Part shown: piece by piece, positions 36,401-48,704 of the stretch
Layout: each line of letters begins with the position of its first letter
How positions within the stretch are numbered: the stretch's first letter is position 1
Origin: Chrysemys picta bellii
Taxonomy: Eukaryota; Chordata; Testudines; Emydidae
Direction of reading: 5' to 3'
Assembly (NCBI RefSeq): GCF_011386835.1
Contig: NC_088797.1
Coordinates: 92,948,264 to 93,012,263 of the forward strand
DNA length: 64,000 nt
Program-made: the position numbers and the translations under genes
Notes under the pieces: generated by a model
Databases searched by the model: none
Told to the model about the DNA's origin: nothing
The model's input: only the letters and a program-made list of their open reading frames with translations

Positions 36401-37229
36401 ATTTTTAGTGTATGTTTAGTTTTACATGTCAGTTTTATAAAGATTTCTTGCACAGGACAGAAATGGAAATGCTTCCCAATACTGTATCCTTAATTATTTC
36501 AATAAAATGGTAATGGAATCATTATCGCCACAATAAATTGCTTTTTCTTCTCTCTGTGACCTGCATCTACTAATGCTGATGTAAACATTTCTATCAAATT
36601 CAACTGATTGGAGAAAAAAGTCAGGAAAGAAAAATTACTTTCTTACCCTTATCTAAAAGATTTTAAAAACTACATATTAAAATGTAGATACCGACATAAA
36701 ACCCTGAAAGATTTTCATATTAACCCCTTTCCTTTTTGCTCTTATTCTGGATCATTTTTGTACTGAAAGGAAGTCATGGAAGATTTACTGCTCTTTCTTC
36801 ATCAACTCTTATCTTCCCCCCACACACACATAGCAAAAGCACTGTGCTGCAATTCAGAAGATAATTAAAACTGAAGTACAAAACAGAGCTACAACTGCAT
36901 GCATGGCTTCAAGACATGTACCCCATTGATCGTGAAACACTGCATCCATCCTCGTATTACTAAGTGAGTTTTCAATACAGTTTATTTCTCTTGGCTTTAA
37001 AACATCTCTCTTATATTCACAGTACTTTCGTGGGAAATATTAGTAGAACAATCCTTGAATTTAAAACGAGAACATTGTATGTTGCAGTTGTACATCCCCA
37101 TCTCACTAATTCTCTCTGGGCATATTCTGCCATCTTTACTCACAATGAACAGCACTCACTCGTCTAGGCCTTGCTGGAGCTTTAGGCATAACTAACAGTA
37201 AGAACCAAAGTCTGTGAACCAGAGTAGGG
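30416..37229. other. No gene recognised
   Basis: No exon or RNA gene could be supported. A short (CA)n run lies near 33513. The segments near 35120-35160 and 36285-36350 resemble fragments of old palindromic repeats (aattctgccctc). A trace matching cagagtggtagctgtgtta at 34442-34460 looks like a fragment of the Penelope-derived repeat found at 40718. Confidence 0.5.
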
Positions 37230-37860
37230 CTGTTCTTGGCAGAATAGCAACACACTAGGTACTAGTCAACTGAGTAAGCACATTCCTGACCTAAGAGGAT
37301 GGTACAGAAACACCCAGAGTTTTCAAGTAACTGCATAAACACATTCCTAGCAGATGGTAGAGGGACTCTCAGAACCCTTGTAAGACAAGGAGGGAAGGAC
37401 AGGATAATGGATAAGGATGTTCTGTTTGAACTAGCAGGTAGAATGTACAGAATAATAATGGAAAGCACATGGAACATAGTAATGTAATTGTTCATATCAA
37501 TGTATAAAAGGAGAAGTCATAGGAGGGGCATTTTTGTATCAAACAAAGCAACAGCATCCCATTATGTTCACTGAGCTTTTACCTTGCCACGGGCATACAT
37601 GTGTTAGTGTCCCTGTGACCCACTGGATAGGCCGCTAGTACTCTGCTTTGCTGACCTGGCCGATCACCTTCACCACTGAACTGAGCCTGTGGTCTCTCTT
37701 TATGAGCAACATTGAGGTCTGCTGAATCAGCAAGCTGCACTCTCGGCTAGTGCAGCTAACACTGGAGCTCCAAAAACAGCAGCAGTAGCAGCATTAACAA
37801 CTCTGCAGCACCGGCAACTCTCCACAGCACTAACAACTCCCACTGATATTAGATCTGAGC
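37230..37860 (+). mobile_element. Probable solo LTR
   Basis: A single LTR-like unit without an internal coding region nearby. It holds a U3-like part with gtaagacaaggagggaagg at about 37380, a TATA box (tataaaag at about 37502-37509) and downstream tttttgtatcaaacaaagc, then a segment with gccacgggcatacatgtgtt and ggataggccgctagtact that I associate with the R-U5 part of a turtle endogenous-retrovirus LTR. The exact ends, TG...CA termini and target duplication were not resolved. The role assignment is inference from layout. Confidence 0.45.
37502..37509 (+). promoter_or_regulatory. TATA-like box in probable solo LTR
   Basis: tataaaag, placed in the middle of the probable LTR and upstream of the R-like part. 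It is the only promoter-like element in the window with a sensible context. No transcript evidence can be seen from sequence. Confidence 0.4.
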
Positions 37861-40703
37861 CAATAATTCACAGTGAATAATTTACTCAATGAATGAGAGT
37901 CAATGATTCCATCACATTTTTTGATGAATTTCTTTACTCAGACTGATTATGAATCGTTTGCTGGGATACTGGATACTTGGAACAGCAGCAGTGTTAGCTA
38001 GCTGGCAAACAAAACAAAAAAGATCTTAAGGCATAAGTCTATTTTAACTGAGCATTTCCAAGTAGTTAGGCTTTTAGATTTCCTCTCAAAAAGTGCTTAA
38101 TGATGTACTTCAATTTAATAAAAGCAGTAGAATATACCTTGGCAACAATTTTCTCAACAAGAATATAACTCATTTTATACTTTATTTTCTTTCATCTTAA
38201 ATTTAAAAAAAAATCTTACCACAGTGACATATAACTTCTTTTGTTTATATTAAAATATTTTATTTCTTTTTTGTTTTAAGACTTGCACTTTATTTCTAAG
38301 TATCTAGTATGGTCCTCTAGCCTGTGAAGCGACACAACTGACATGTTGTTGTTTCTTTTCTCTGCTTGGACTGTTCCTTTCCAGAGTTACACTCATCAAA
38401 CTAACAAGTCCACAGGAGTTTTACATTAACTTCCACAGGAGATGGATTGGAACTGTACTGAATAGGAGCATTTGAAGAATCCACTTGGGCTTTGAAATCA
38501 GGAAGAGGCAGCAGATAACCAGGATTAGGAAATGTTAGAAAGTGTTCACAGTTCTACTTGCCTGCCCCAGCAACTCCTAGTAAGACTTGTCTACTGTAAG
38601 CCTATCTCATGGTTCAGATTTTCTCTCCTTACCATTACAAAGCAATTGTGTGATGTGCATGGTCATCACTGCAAAGAGTAGCTAGATTTTCTATAGCCTC
38701 CTTTCGCTTCTGCATCAGGTTCTCTCTGGTTAGGATTTTTGGGAAACCTCTCTCTCAGCATATTATACATTGAGCTGGTAATACTGCCTATTATTAAAGT
38801 TGCACAGGTCACCCTAATTCTGGTATTTCTTAATTTGAGCACTTGAGTTTGCAACCCAAATAATATTCTTTCAGCAATTTGTGTGTGTAATTATATTAAA
38901 TATGCCAATTCCTGTGAGGTTTGTGGATTTAATATTTGCTTTTCACAGACATTTATGAGAATAAAACTCAATCCTTTGATTGTTTAGAGAAAGTGAACTC
39001 AAAAGGTGTAGAAGCATGACCAGTGAATTCCAATTTAAACACAAGGAAATACAAATGAGACATTTTTTGCAATAACTGCATACAGTTTCTTAATCGAAAA
39101 ACCACAGTGAGAGAGAAAACCTGATTTTGTAGTGTTGTATAAGGATTTTACTGTCATGTGCTTCGCATGGCCACATCATTCACAAGTGGCTATACTATGA
39201 CTGAATTAGTTAGGTCATCCCAAACTATTAAAGCAATTAAATGATCTTTTACTTAGTGATAATTGAAACAATAGAAACCAACACCCAAGGCACAGGATAG
39301 CATGGGAAGGCTGAGCCAGAACCTTGAGCCAGGTGGACTGAGGGGCTTCCTTGTAGACTGATTGCAGATAAAGGGGCTGGATCATTGATTTGGTGGCAGG
39401 TTATAAATGCGTGCATGTGTGTGAGAGAGAGAAACCAGAAAGCCAGAGAGCAGTGTGAGTGTGGCCCGGAGAGAAAGCCAGAATACAGAGTACAGCTGGA
39501 AAGGAAGGCTTGGAAATTGTGATCAAGAAAACTGCCTCCTATTGTTGGTTTTTGCTGTTCTCAGAAAAACGGGACCTAGTAAATAAACAGGATTTTACTA
39601 AATGGAAAACCCGACAATCAATTTCTTCTCCTAATGGAAACAACCAGGCAAAAGCAACAATAGTTTGCCTTGGGGTAGTGTTGACTAATAAGAGAGGCAC
39701 ACTGGAAATCAAACTGGTGATTCCTGGGTGGCAGGAGAAAGCAGTGGAAGAAGAGAAGTGGAATGGTAGAGAGAAGATTTTAAACACAGTAAACGTGTGA
39801 TTGTTTTAATATGGCCCAGAACATTCAACCCCACTCATGGATGGAGTAAGCCCCAGTAAAAGAAGCGCTGAGTCTGAAGTGCTGGGAGAGGGGAAGGCAA
39901 TATGTATATGCAGTACTACCCAAAGACCCCAATCAGCCTCGTTGCTCCATTGTGATAGGCTCTATACAACTATACAAGATGACGTTGTCCCCACACAGGG
40001 ATTTAACCGTGTATTTTTAAATGAGATGCAACAAGTGAGAAAAAACAATAAGGAACGGAGAATGAAGGTAACCATTATAGGATCACATGGTTACATACCT
40101 ACGTGTTCAATCGGATGGATGCAAACAGTTGAAAGCAATAATGTTAATACACTGCTCTTTACAAAGCTACCTCTGAGGTAGTTCCTTATTATCTGTATAA
40201 TGTAATTATTAATACATCAGCTTCCCTAATCTGACATCACTTTACTGACATTGTTTGCAAAGCAATTTGTCCTGAATACACCATCACATCACAGGCTTTT
40301 AAAATGTATTGAAAGGAAACTGAAAACACTGTTTGCTGTTAGTAAAAAATTAACTGGGGAGGAAAAAGACACAAATGTGCTGCAGACTGCTTCCTGGCAA
40401 TCTTGAGTTGTTGTCCAGAGTCCAGACACAGACCATAAATTCTTCAGAAGAGAATTTTAGCATTAAGCAGACCTATCTGTTTTAGCCTTCAAAATGTATT
40501 AAATATCTTCAAATATAAGCTGTGCCTTTAAGAAATGCATATCATCTTGGTGTCTTACACTGACAAAATTAGAAACCAAGATTCACTACCAGAGAGAGGT
40601 GACGGAGCAGCAGCAGGGAAAAGCTCATTGTACCCACCCACCAACCCACTGAGGCATCTACAGGTAAGTTAATACATCTTAAGTCTATAAGAACTTTCCT
40701 GAG
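37861..40703. other. No gene recognised
   Basis: No gene supported. The 113-codon frame at 39459-39800 and the 114-codon frame at 39837-40181 lie in simple AT-rich DNA without domains. Confidence 0.5.
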
Positions 40704-40717
40704 TTACTCCAGGCTGA

Positions 40718-41213
40718 TTTCAGAGTAGCAGCCGTGTTAGTCTGTATCCGCAAAAAGAACAGGAGTACTTGTGGCACCTTAGGCTTGGTCTACACTACCC
40801 CCCCTAATTCGAACTAAGGTACGCAACTTCAGCTACGTGAATAACGTAGCTAAAGTTCGAAGTACCTTATTTCGAATTAGTTCAAACTTACCTTGGTCCA
40901 CACTCGGCAGGCAGGCTCCCCCGTCGACTCCGCGGTACTCCTCTCGGCGAGCTGGAGTACCGCAGTCGACGGCGAGCACTTCCGGGTTCGACTTATCGCG
41001 TCCAGACTAGACGCGATAAGTCGAACCCAGAAGTTCGATTTCCAGCCGTCGAACTTGCCGGTAAGTGTAGCCAAGGCCTTAGAGACTAACAAATTTATTA
41101 GAGCATAAGCTTTCGTGGGCTACAGCTTCTTCGGAAGTGGGCTGTAGCCCATGAAAGCTTATGTTCTAATAAATTTGTTAGTCTCTAAGGTGCCACAAGT
41201 ACTCCTGTTCTTT
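40718..41213. mobile_element. Penelope-derived foldback retroposon, split by a MITE
   Basis: Flanked by a perfect 14-bp duplication ttactccaggctga at 40704-40717 and 41214-41227, which indicates retroposition. Without the nested MITE and its extra TTA the insert is 196 bp: a left arm, a centre near 41128 and a right arm that is its reverse complement. Shared arm segments include aggagtacttgtggcacc and actaacaaatttattagagc against their complements. The arm tail matches Penelope-like tails in turtles. An extra left segment, cagagtagcagccgtgttag, lies outside the palindrome. A hammerhead-like stem and GAAA box sit in the right arm (41137-41156). No coding capacity. Confidence 0.8.
40782..41078. 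mobile_element. PIF/Harbinger-like MITE nested in the foldback
   Basis: A 297-bp insert with ends ggcttggtctacact and agtgtagccaaggcc, near-perfect inverted repeats differing by one-base indels, flanked by a TTA duplication at 40779-40781 and 41079-41081. TWA target duplications are typical of PIF/Harbinger. The other palindrome arm at 41178-41197 preserves the uninterrupted site, so insertion and duplication are directly proven within this window. The body folds into three hairpins (about 40808-40880, 40921-40972 and 40978-41034). Non-coding. Confidence 0.9.
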
Positions 41214-43304
41214 TTACTCCAGGCTGAGGAACTCCCGCATTGAAGGGGTAGTTAATTAGCTGTGGACTGAGGAGGTGCACCATCAGGGAGCTGAAGAGGA
41301 GCAAGCAGTGATGTAGCAACATAAGGCTCTGTGTCTCCAGAAGATCTAGAAGACATGCAGCGTTTGGGTCTGAACCTTTAGTTCTTCTTAAATAAAAAGT
41401 CCCTGGCTCCACTCCAACCATTACAAAAATTTGGAAGAGATTCTGTGAGAGGTCCTAGCAGATTTTTCCTGTGGACTTTTCAGCAGGAGGAGGTGATCTG
41501 GTCCCTTGTTCTGCCTACTAAACAAGAGTAAAGAGCATCCCTTACCCTTTCACACTATTAGAGCACTTATAGAAAGCAGGATTTTGCCCTACATGTTATA
41601 GGTATAAAAGCCTTTGGTTGTGCTTACACGAGACTGAGCTGTGAAATGTATGACATGAGATTGTGATCCAGAATAGTTACTTCTCCTTTCTCTCTTCTTT
41701 GAAGAACAGTAAAAATAAAAATGCTTAACTTTCAAAGAGAATTCACTTAGTGACTGTATTGATGTTTTGATCAAACAGAATATGTCCTTTTAGTGAAGCT
41801 TTTTTTAACCACTGTACCTCATTGATAATTCTTCATTTTATTATTAGTGTACGTATGAACAAACATCAAACGGGGATTATAATTAGGATTATTGATAGTG
41901 ATATTGATTAATACATTTCTAAGGCACTCATCAATCATAGCTTCTAGACACCACAACTAGCTAATTCTTGCTCAGTTTGTTTTAATTGTAATATAATAGA
42001 AAAAGTATATCAGTAAGGATGACCAAACAAAGGCAAAATTTCAGCAACACAAAAATATACTAGGTCCAGCTGATCTGCTAATACCAAAAGAACAGTCATA
42101 GTTGCATGGTTTTATATATCTGGAGCTCTCACTTGCCATAATAAAGTCAAGGTGAACTCAAACAGTTAAACATTTTTCAATAGAAAGTAAGTAACCTTAT
42201 TGTGTATATTGTCCTTTCCTTGCATTTACATTGCTCAAATGACAAGCCATTGAAATTCAACCCAAACACTATTACCATCTCTGATAAGCCCTATTAATAT
42301 AGATTCAGAACATTTTCCTTCATATCTGTAAATATCAGCCTGGCATGATTTATTCTGATTTAACTGATGTCTTATTAATTATGCAGTGCCCAATGTGATA
42401 GACACAGTCAAGTGTGGTATGGATGCTTCTATATAATCGAGGCGAGGCCAGCCCAGCCAAGCCCAGCCCAGCCAAGTGCAGTGATTCCAAGCTTTGGAAA
42501 GTGAAGAGTAAGTTACATGGCAGCTACCTTACAATATTTAGATAGGATTAACAACAGCCAAACAATTTACCCCAATCTTTGTGAGATCACACTTCAGGAT
42601 CCAGGACAAACTACAGGGCAAACTCAAGTAGGGTGCAAAAAGTTCAAGTTTGAGACAGTTCCCCACACCTACCTCTTGGCAGGGGTTCCCTGCAATAGGT
42701 GTCATTAGGCCTTTCAGGTCTTTCCCAGTCAGGACAGACAGCGCTATAGTCGCTTTATAATAAGGCAAAGAAAGAGTCAAATTAAAAACAAACAAACTCA
42801 ATAGCCCTGTGCCAGGCCTACCTTCCTCCAAAAGGCAGAGGCAGTCAGTATGAAGCAAGGAGCAGGAGTCCAGTTCCCAGTCAGCCAGCTACAGAGTAAT
42901 TCTCTTCTCTCTTAAAGGCCCCTTCATTACCTGGCAACAAGTGCGGGTATAGTGCGGTGGGGATGTGTAGACCCACATAAATGTGTTAATCTTTGCAGGC
43001 TCAGTGCGGGGTTGGTATACCCCATCACACCCTGCCAGACAGTCAACGATGCTCTAGACAAAGCTATGCACACTAACCTCAAAGCTGCCATGATAGTGGG
43101 TAATAAAATCAGGGGGAAAGGAAATTAAAGAATTCTTCACATTATCTCGACATTTCTCATTTTCCATCTGATTAGAATGTTGCTTGACTGCTGCTTTTAT
43201 TACTGGAAGTACAAACACTGACTCTGTTCAGGATTTCCATCATATGATAATACTCAAACCTGGAGTGCCTGAATAATCAAAAAATCTTTTAAAATTTTTA
43301 AGCA

Positions 43305-43336
43305 ACCTCCACACACACACACACGCACACGCACAG
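43305..43336. repeat. (CA)n microsatellite
   Basis: About ten CA units with two interrupting CG pairs near the end. No other structure. Confidence 0.85.
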
Positions 43337-44869
43337 CCCCACCTCTATATTACTGAGTTGGAGCCAATTTTCCTATGCAAATTAAGGCTGATTAGATGCC
43401 AAGAAGTTTTCATTTTTTGCATTATTCAAATAAAACAAAAATGTTTTCAGTGCTTTTATTCAATGTTTATTATATTTTAGATCTTTTCCTCTGCAAGTGA
43501 ATAAGCACTAGAAAGGCTGATTTACTGCAAAATTGTCCAGAGATCAAGGTCATGAACTAAAAGTCAGCTGTCTGGATTCAGAAAGGAAAGAAACAGAAGA
43601 AAATGAGTTTTGCTGCTATCCTCTGAACTAGTAAAATGAAGTCAGCAAATGAACTCACCACTTTAAAACAAAATTTCACTGTCACTGCTCCAGTAAAAGC
43701 TGCTATTACACCAGATACCATTTCCATGTGACAGCTTTTCTGGGCAAAGACAACTGAACAAGGTAGCCTCTTTCCACTTCCATCCCAAACAATTTGCAAA
43801 AGGGAAACTGATAGATAGTCCACCACGTAACAGAGTACAATGTTTGCGAAGGGCTTTGAAAATGTAAAGCACCCTGTAAATATTAAAACATAATGAATAA
43901 AATAAAATAATAAAAGACAGGCACGGACCTGAGACCCACCATATTGGGGTGTTCATCAAGTGATTCTGATTCAAGTCTATCTCTAATAATAAATAATTAC
44001 AGTGTTACTTCTTTTGACCCGAGAGACTAGCCAATAGTTGGAGTCTTGCTGGTTGCTTCTATTGGGGGAGAAATTGATGTTGAGTCAGGTATTTCTTTGA
44101 TGCAATCCTGTTAAAAAACAGGAGACAATTCCTTTGTTTACAGTTCCAAGCTCAGTTCAAGCTAGAACTCTACCCAAAAAGCACTTGTAGATAGCATGAT
44201 CCTGAGAAAAAGTGGAGAGCACAAGTGCTTCTCTGACTCTCTCTGTCAGCTTCTCCTGTGCTTACTCTGTTGCTTCTTCTCACACACAACCAGCTTCAAC
44301 CAAACAATATCCAGCCTCTTGAATTTGCATCTAGCCCCCAGGGACACATCTCTGCCCACATAGATCAGAATTGTGACCAGCTTTGCATGAGCCCCATGTT
44401 TTATATAGCGGGCTCTATTTTTTCAGCTATCTTATTCCCTGAAGGAGCTTAAATGCCTTCTTACATCTAGCCTGAATGAAGACTGGCTGTTATGCTCATC
44501 AGCTTCAGTGAGATTTCACCCAATCCCCAACATTAACAGTAAATGCGAAGCCTGACACCCATTCCTCTAGTTTCTGCCCTAGGATTTGTTCATCTGCTGT
44601 TGAACCATTTGTAGACACCCAAGGAAGCTGCAGAACATATCTTTCATCTCGGTGTACAACTTTATTTTTATTATTATTAGGGCTCCTATCCTCCACTTCC
44701 TATTTAATATTTATTCAGGCAGACATCACATTTAAATCAACAAGAGTTGATTAAGAGTAAAGAGTGAGGACTTCAGGTAAATCTCTTACTGAGAGTGGAT
44801 GGTTGGCATTGTACTGAGATACCTGTACCCTATTATCTATCTAAATTAGGTTCTTAATGAGTACTGACT

Positions 44870-44950
44870 TAGATCTGTACAGATGTGGAGGAAGCCATAG
44901 TCCATGCTCCAAGGAGTTTACAATCTAAATCAAAAGACTGACTTTACAGT
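44870..44950. repeat. Old amniote interspersed repeat fragment
   Basis: gtacagatgtggaggaagcc then ggagtttacaatctaaatc resembles a diverged segment of an old interspersed repeat that is also represented by fragments near 17700 and 51550. Class unresolved. Confidence 0.35.
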
Positions 44951-45142
44951 ACAGACAAAGAGATGGGAACTAATAGGAACATTCAAGCTATAACATCTTC
45001 TCTTCTATAATAGTTTTCATTCTGTATCTGAGGGCAAGATGGAAAGTTCTGTATAATTTTGAATAGGACTTACAAATCAGTACTAATAGTTCCTCAGTGT
45101 TATAGTTTTGCAATGCAACTCTTTTAGTGTTAAATATGCCAT

Positions 45143-45190
45143 ATCCAATATGTTTAAAGCTATTGCATCCAATATGTTTAAAGCTACTGC
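45143..45190. repeat. 24-bp tandem duplication
   Basis: atccaatatgtttaaagcta followed by ttgc is repeated immediately, with one substitution in the second unit (t to c). A simple local duplication. Confidence 0.95.
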
Positions 45191-47084
45191 AAAGAAAGAA
45201 ACTTGAAAGAAAAATAGGTGAATTTCCCCAGGGTATGCGGAATAAATCATCAAAGCATTCCTTGCTAAATGCATGCATGTAGCCTATATTCACAGGATTT
45301 AGTGTTATGTGCAACTCCTACTCATTGTTTTTAACCTAAAGTTGGGCCTGAACCAACCCCTTAAGTAAAAAACTTTTGATTTGTCAAGGTTGGGGGTGAG
45401 TGTGTTTAGATTCAAATCCCAAAGCCAAGTTTCCCCTGCAGTTTTGGTTTTGGATCACATCTAAAACCAAAAGGAGCCTATTTTCCAGATCTAGTTTTAA
45501 ACACTACCTCCTCATCTTATCTCTACTTAAAAAATATAATCCAAAAATAGAAGCAGGAAAAAGGCACTTTAAGGTCCTATGAACATGTGGCATGTATAAT
45601 TCTACTCCATTTAGCTTCCTACAACCGCCTTTAAATGGGCATTCCTGAGAGAAGATAAAGATTGACAATCGAAAGGGTTGAAAATTCAAGAGTTTACCTT
45701 AGCTGTTGCTAATTGACTTATGTACTGTGTTTGCTGGTATGGCACTAAATAGAGCAGAGCTCATGTTCTGGGAGATCAAGCTTCATGCTCTTTCCTAATA
45801 GTGATTTGCATGAATTATTCATCCTTACAAATGATAATGTATCTAATTGTGCCACAAGCATTCTACAGTTTGTAATAATAGTAAATGAGGAGGTGAAAAA
45901 TTGCCCACTGTTTCAAACTAACTATTTCTCACTCTTAAATTGGAAAGAATCCAGAGAACCTTGATGTTGCTTACAGCAGGAATCTCTTTTCAGTTGAGCT
46001 GTGACAGCTGGCATCTTACATGCTCTGATACACTATAGGATCCTTCACACCTATGTGTGCAGGCTTTAAAAGGAGGTACCACATGTTTCAAAGTGTTTGG
46101 AGTTCTGAAGAATCCTCTTCAGCAGCTGTTGTATGACAACAGGTGAGGAGGTAGGGCAAAAGAACAGAAGAAAGTGGGCAAGAAAGGAGTAGGAATTATT
46201 GACAGGGCAGGCAAATACAGTGCTTAAAAATTACAATTCCTTACAGATTTGAACTTTTGCTTATTATTACAGTGGAAGTCCCTATTCTTAATATAGCAGA
46301 GGGAATACTGTGAATTCTATTGTAAGGTTAATTACTTGCCAAATAGCCTTTGTAATAATTTTACTCACAATCCTATTATTTACCTAGAAATTGATGTTAG
46401 TGCTGTTCACCAAGCACCATGGTTCTTTATATTTATTTTAAAAAACCCACACAAAAGAGTACAATGCCAATCTTTCATCTTAAAGAACTAAATACCAATA
46501 CTACTATTAAATCAAATCAAGTCTCTCTCAAAGACTTGATCAAACAAGGATAATATTGTGCTCTGAAGTGAGTTAAACTACGCTCTGGCAGAACACTGGC
46601 ATGGCCCTTTCAATGAGAACCCCTTGCCACAAGCTGATACTTAAACCTAGCAATATTCAGTAACAGCCCAGCAAATTGTAACATCTATGACAGGGCAAAG
46701 GGAAGGTGACAAAATCTCAGAAGTGTGGATGCAAGACCCAAGAAACCTTTATAAAATACAACCAACACCTTGAACTAAAATTGTACCTAAGCGAGTGGAC
46801 AGTGAAGAGTGTAAAGAACTGGTATTATTTGCTCATAGCATTTCATCCCATTCAAGTGGACCCCTATATTAACTTTAGCTTTCAGTTAGACTTGGGCTTG
46901 TAAGTGCCTTAAGGTCCTGAGTCACTTAAGTGTTTTTAAAAATTTTGCCCCTAAACATTATGCATCTTCCACAGTGAACTTCATAAAAAAAATGGCAGTT
47001 CATTTATAAATACACACTTAACAGGGAGGAGTGGCTGGCACAGCTTGCACTTTCTTACCCCCTTCTGTTTGCAAACAAAATCAC

Positions 47085-47180
47085 AATCCTTACCATTCAA
47101 TCCTGCAGAGTTCCCCAAAAGAGTAAATAATATCACATGGTCAATGGAACTGAAGACTGCTGATAGATCTAACAAATCAG
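47085..47180 (-). pseudogene. LINE reverse transcriptase relic (L2/CR1-like motif)
   Basis: The minus-strand translation contains LLDLSAVFSSIDHVILFTLLG, of which LDLSA-F--IDH-IL is the conserved motif A block of LINE reverse transcriptases, with the first catalytic aspartate in LLDLS. The rest of the domain is not readable on either side. Only this block is preserved, so the copy is very old. The L2-like assignment is inference from the motif spelling. Confidence 0.45.
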
Positions 47181-48704
47181 CAGAGACATTTATGTGAGTC
47201 CATCTCCAGAACCAGTTTGTATACCATAGATAACAGAACTATCTCCATGATATACACATGTCAGAAGCCAGCCTGATAAGAACTAAGGCCCCGCAGGAGA
47301 TCACGATGTAAGTAAATATGCTCCAATACCACTTTCACATATCTTCCTTTTAATGGTAAGTCAGAGAGTGAAAAATAAATAATGTTTTAATAATGAGGTG
47401 ACTACTTGAGCAGTTGCTTCAACACCTGTATAAAGGTGACTGGCTCCACAAAGGGAAAGTATTAACAAGCCCCAAACCTCCTCAGTGGTCTTCATTAATG
47501 GTGAGGGTAAAGTCCCATCTTGTAAACATCCAGCTGCATCTGCCCCAATACAGCTTATGCCTCACTAAGCAAATCTGGATAAAACTCCACCAAAAAGGCA
47601 GTTCATTTATAACATCCTGCTGTTATACTCCTCACAGAAGACTGGCCAAACCTCTCTGAATCTAATCAGTCTTTTCCTCAAAGCAAACAGAGTTCAGAAT
47701 AAGAAAAACTGTGACTCTAACAGTGCTAAGGCAAGTTAGATATCATTAGACTGCCCATCATGCTGTGCTGTTCTACTGGCTGTAACATAACATGAGTAAA
47801 CAACAACTTGTTTTCTCTGTCACACTCACAGCACTGGAATATAAAACTCTGTATGCTGCAATCAATCTGACTTGGAGTGCATTTTCCACGATCATCAGAC
47901 TAGCCTTTCTCCTGGTCACTTCATTAGTTGCATGACTGCCTTTGAAAACTATGCAAGGATTGTGTAGGTTTCAGGCAGTCAACATCTATGAATAAATGAT
48001 TGATATGATATTTCACTAACAGAGCAGTTCAGTGACATGGAGCAGCATGATGCAAACATGCTAAACCTTAAATGGATCCACCAGCCTCTTTAGACAGACC
48101 ACCAAGAAACGTCTTCCACCTTGACAGAGAATGAACACACCCTGATTTTGACCTGGAGGATTTGACCTACCCAATGCAAAAAGTACTTCCAGCATCACAT
48201 ACCACCCTGAAAATAAGATCAAAAGTGCACACCCTGGTAAGAGTTGAGTCTGAACCCACTTGGAATTATTTCACAGTTTTTTAATGGAGGGAATGAGATA
48301 ATGAATGAATGTACTAAAGTCATTGCCACTGAACACTTAAATACCCCAGAATAGTAAGTCTTGAAAATTCAAGTACCAGCTCAAAAGAGAACTCTGTCTA
48401 CATGAGGAGGAATATAGGGATAGAAGTATGCTGCAGGTTTCAGTTACACCTGAGAATCGTTGGGCATCTCATTTGAAATTGTGGATGGTAAAGTTATTTG
48501 CAATGCACTGAAGAACACAAGCTGTTGGCAAGGGCTTCTATTAACCATTGGGCAAGAACCATGACATAGGCCCTCAGGTAAGACTCGATAAATGGCTGTC
48601 TGCTGTGCCCCTAACTTATTAGGATTTACAAGACTTGGTTTTCTTTGCATTAAACAGGCATATTGCTATAACACTTAGAGAACATGGTGATAAACATCTT
48701 AGAA

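Larger units (their letters stand above)
41228..48704. other. No gene recognised; minor repeats
   Basis: No gene was supported. It contains a (CA)n run at about 43311-43334, a small old repeat at about 44870-44950, a tandem duplication at 45143-45190 and a LINE reverse-transcriptase relic at 47085-47180, each listed separately. Confidence 0.5.

Noticed and set aside
40782..41078. A CRISPR-like or other spaced repeat array because of multiple hairpins
   Set aside because: There are no direct repeats with regular spacers. The hairpins belong to one MITE with terminal inverted repeats and a TTA duplication in a vertebrate genome.
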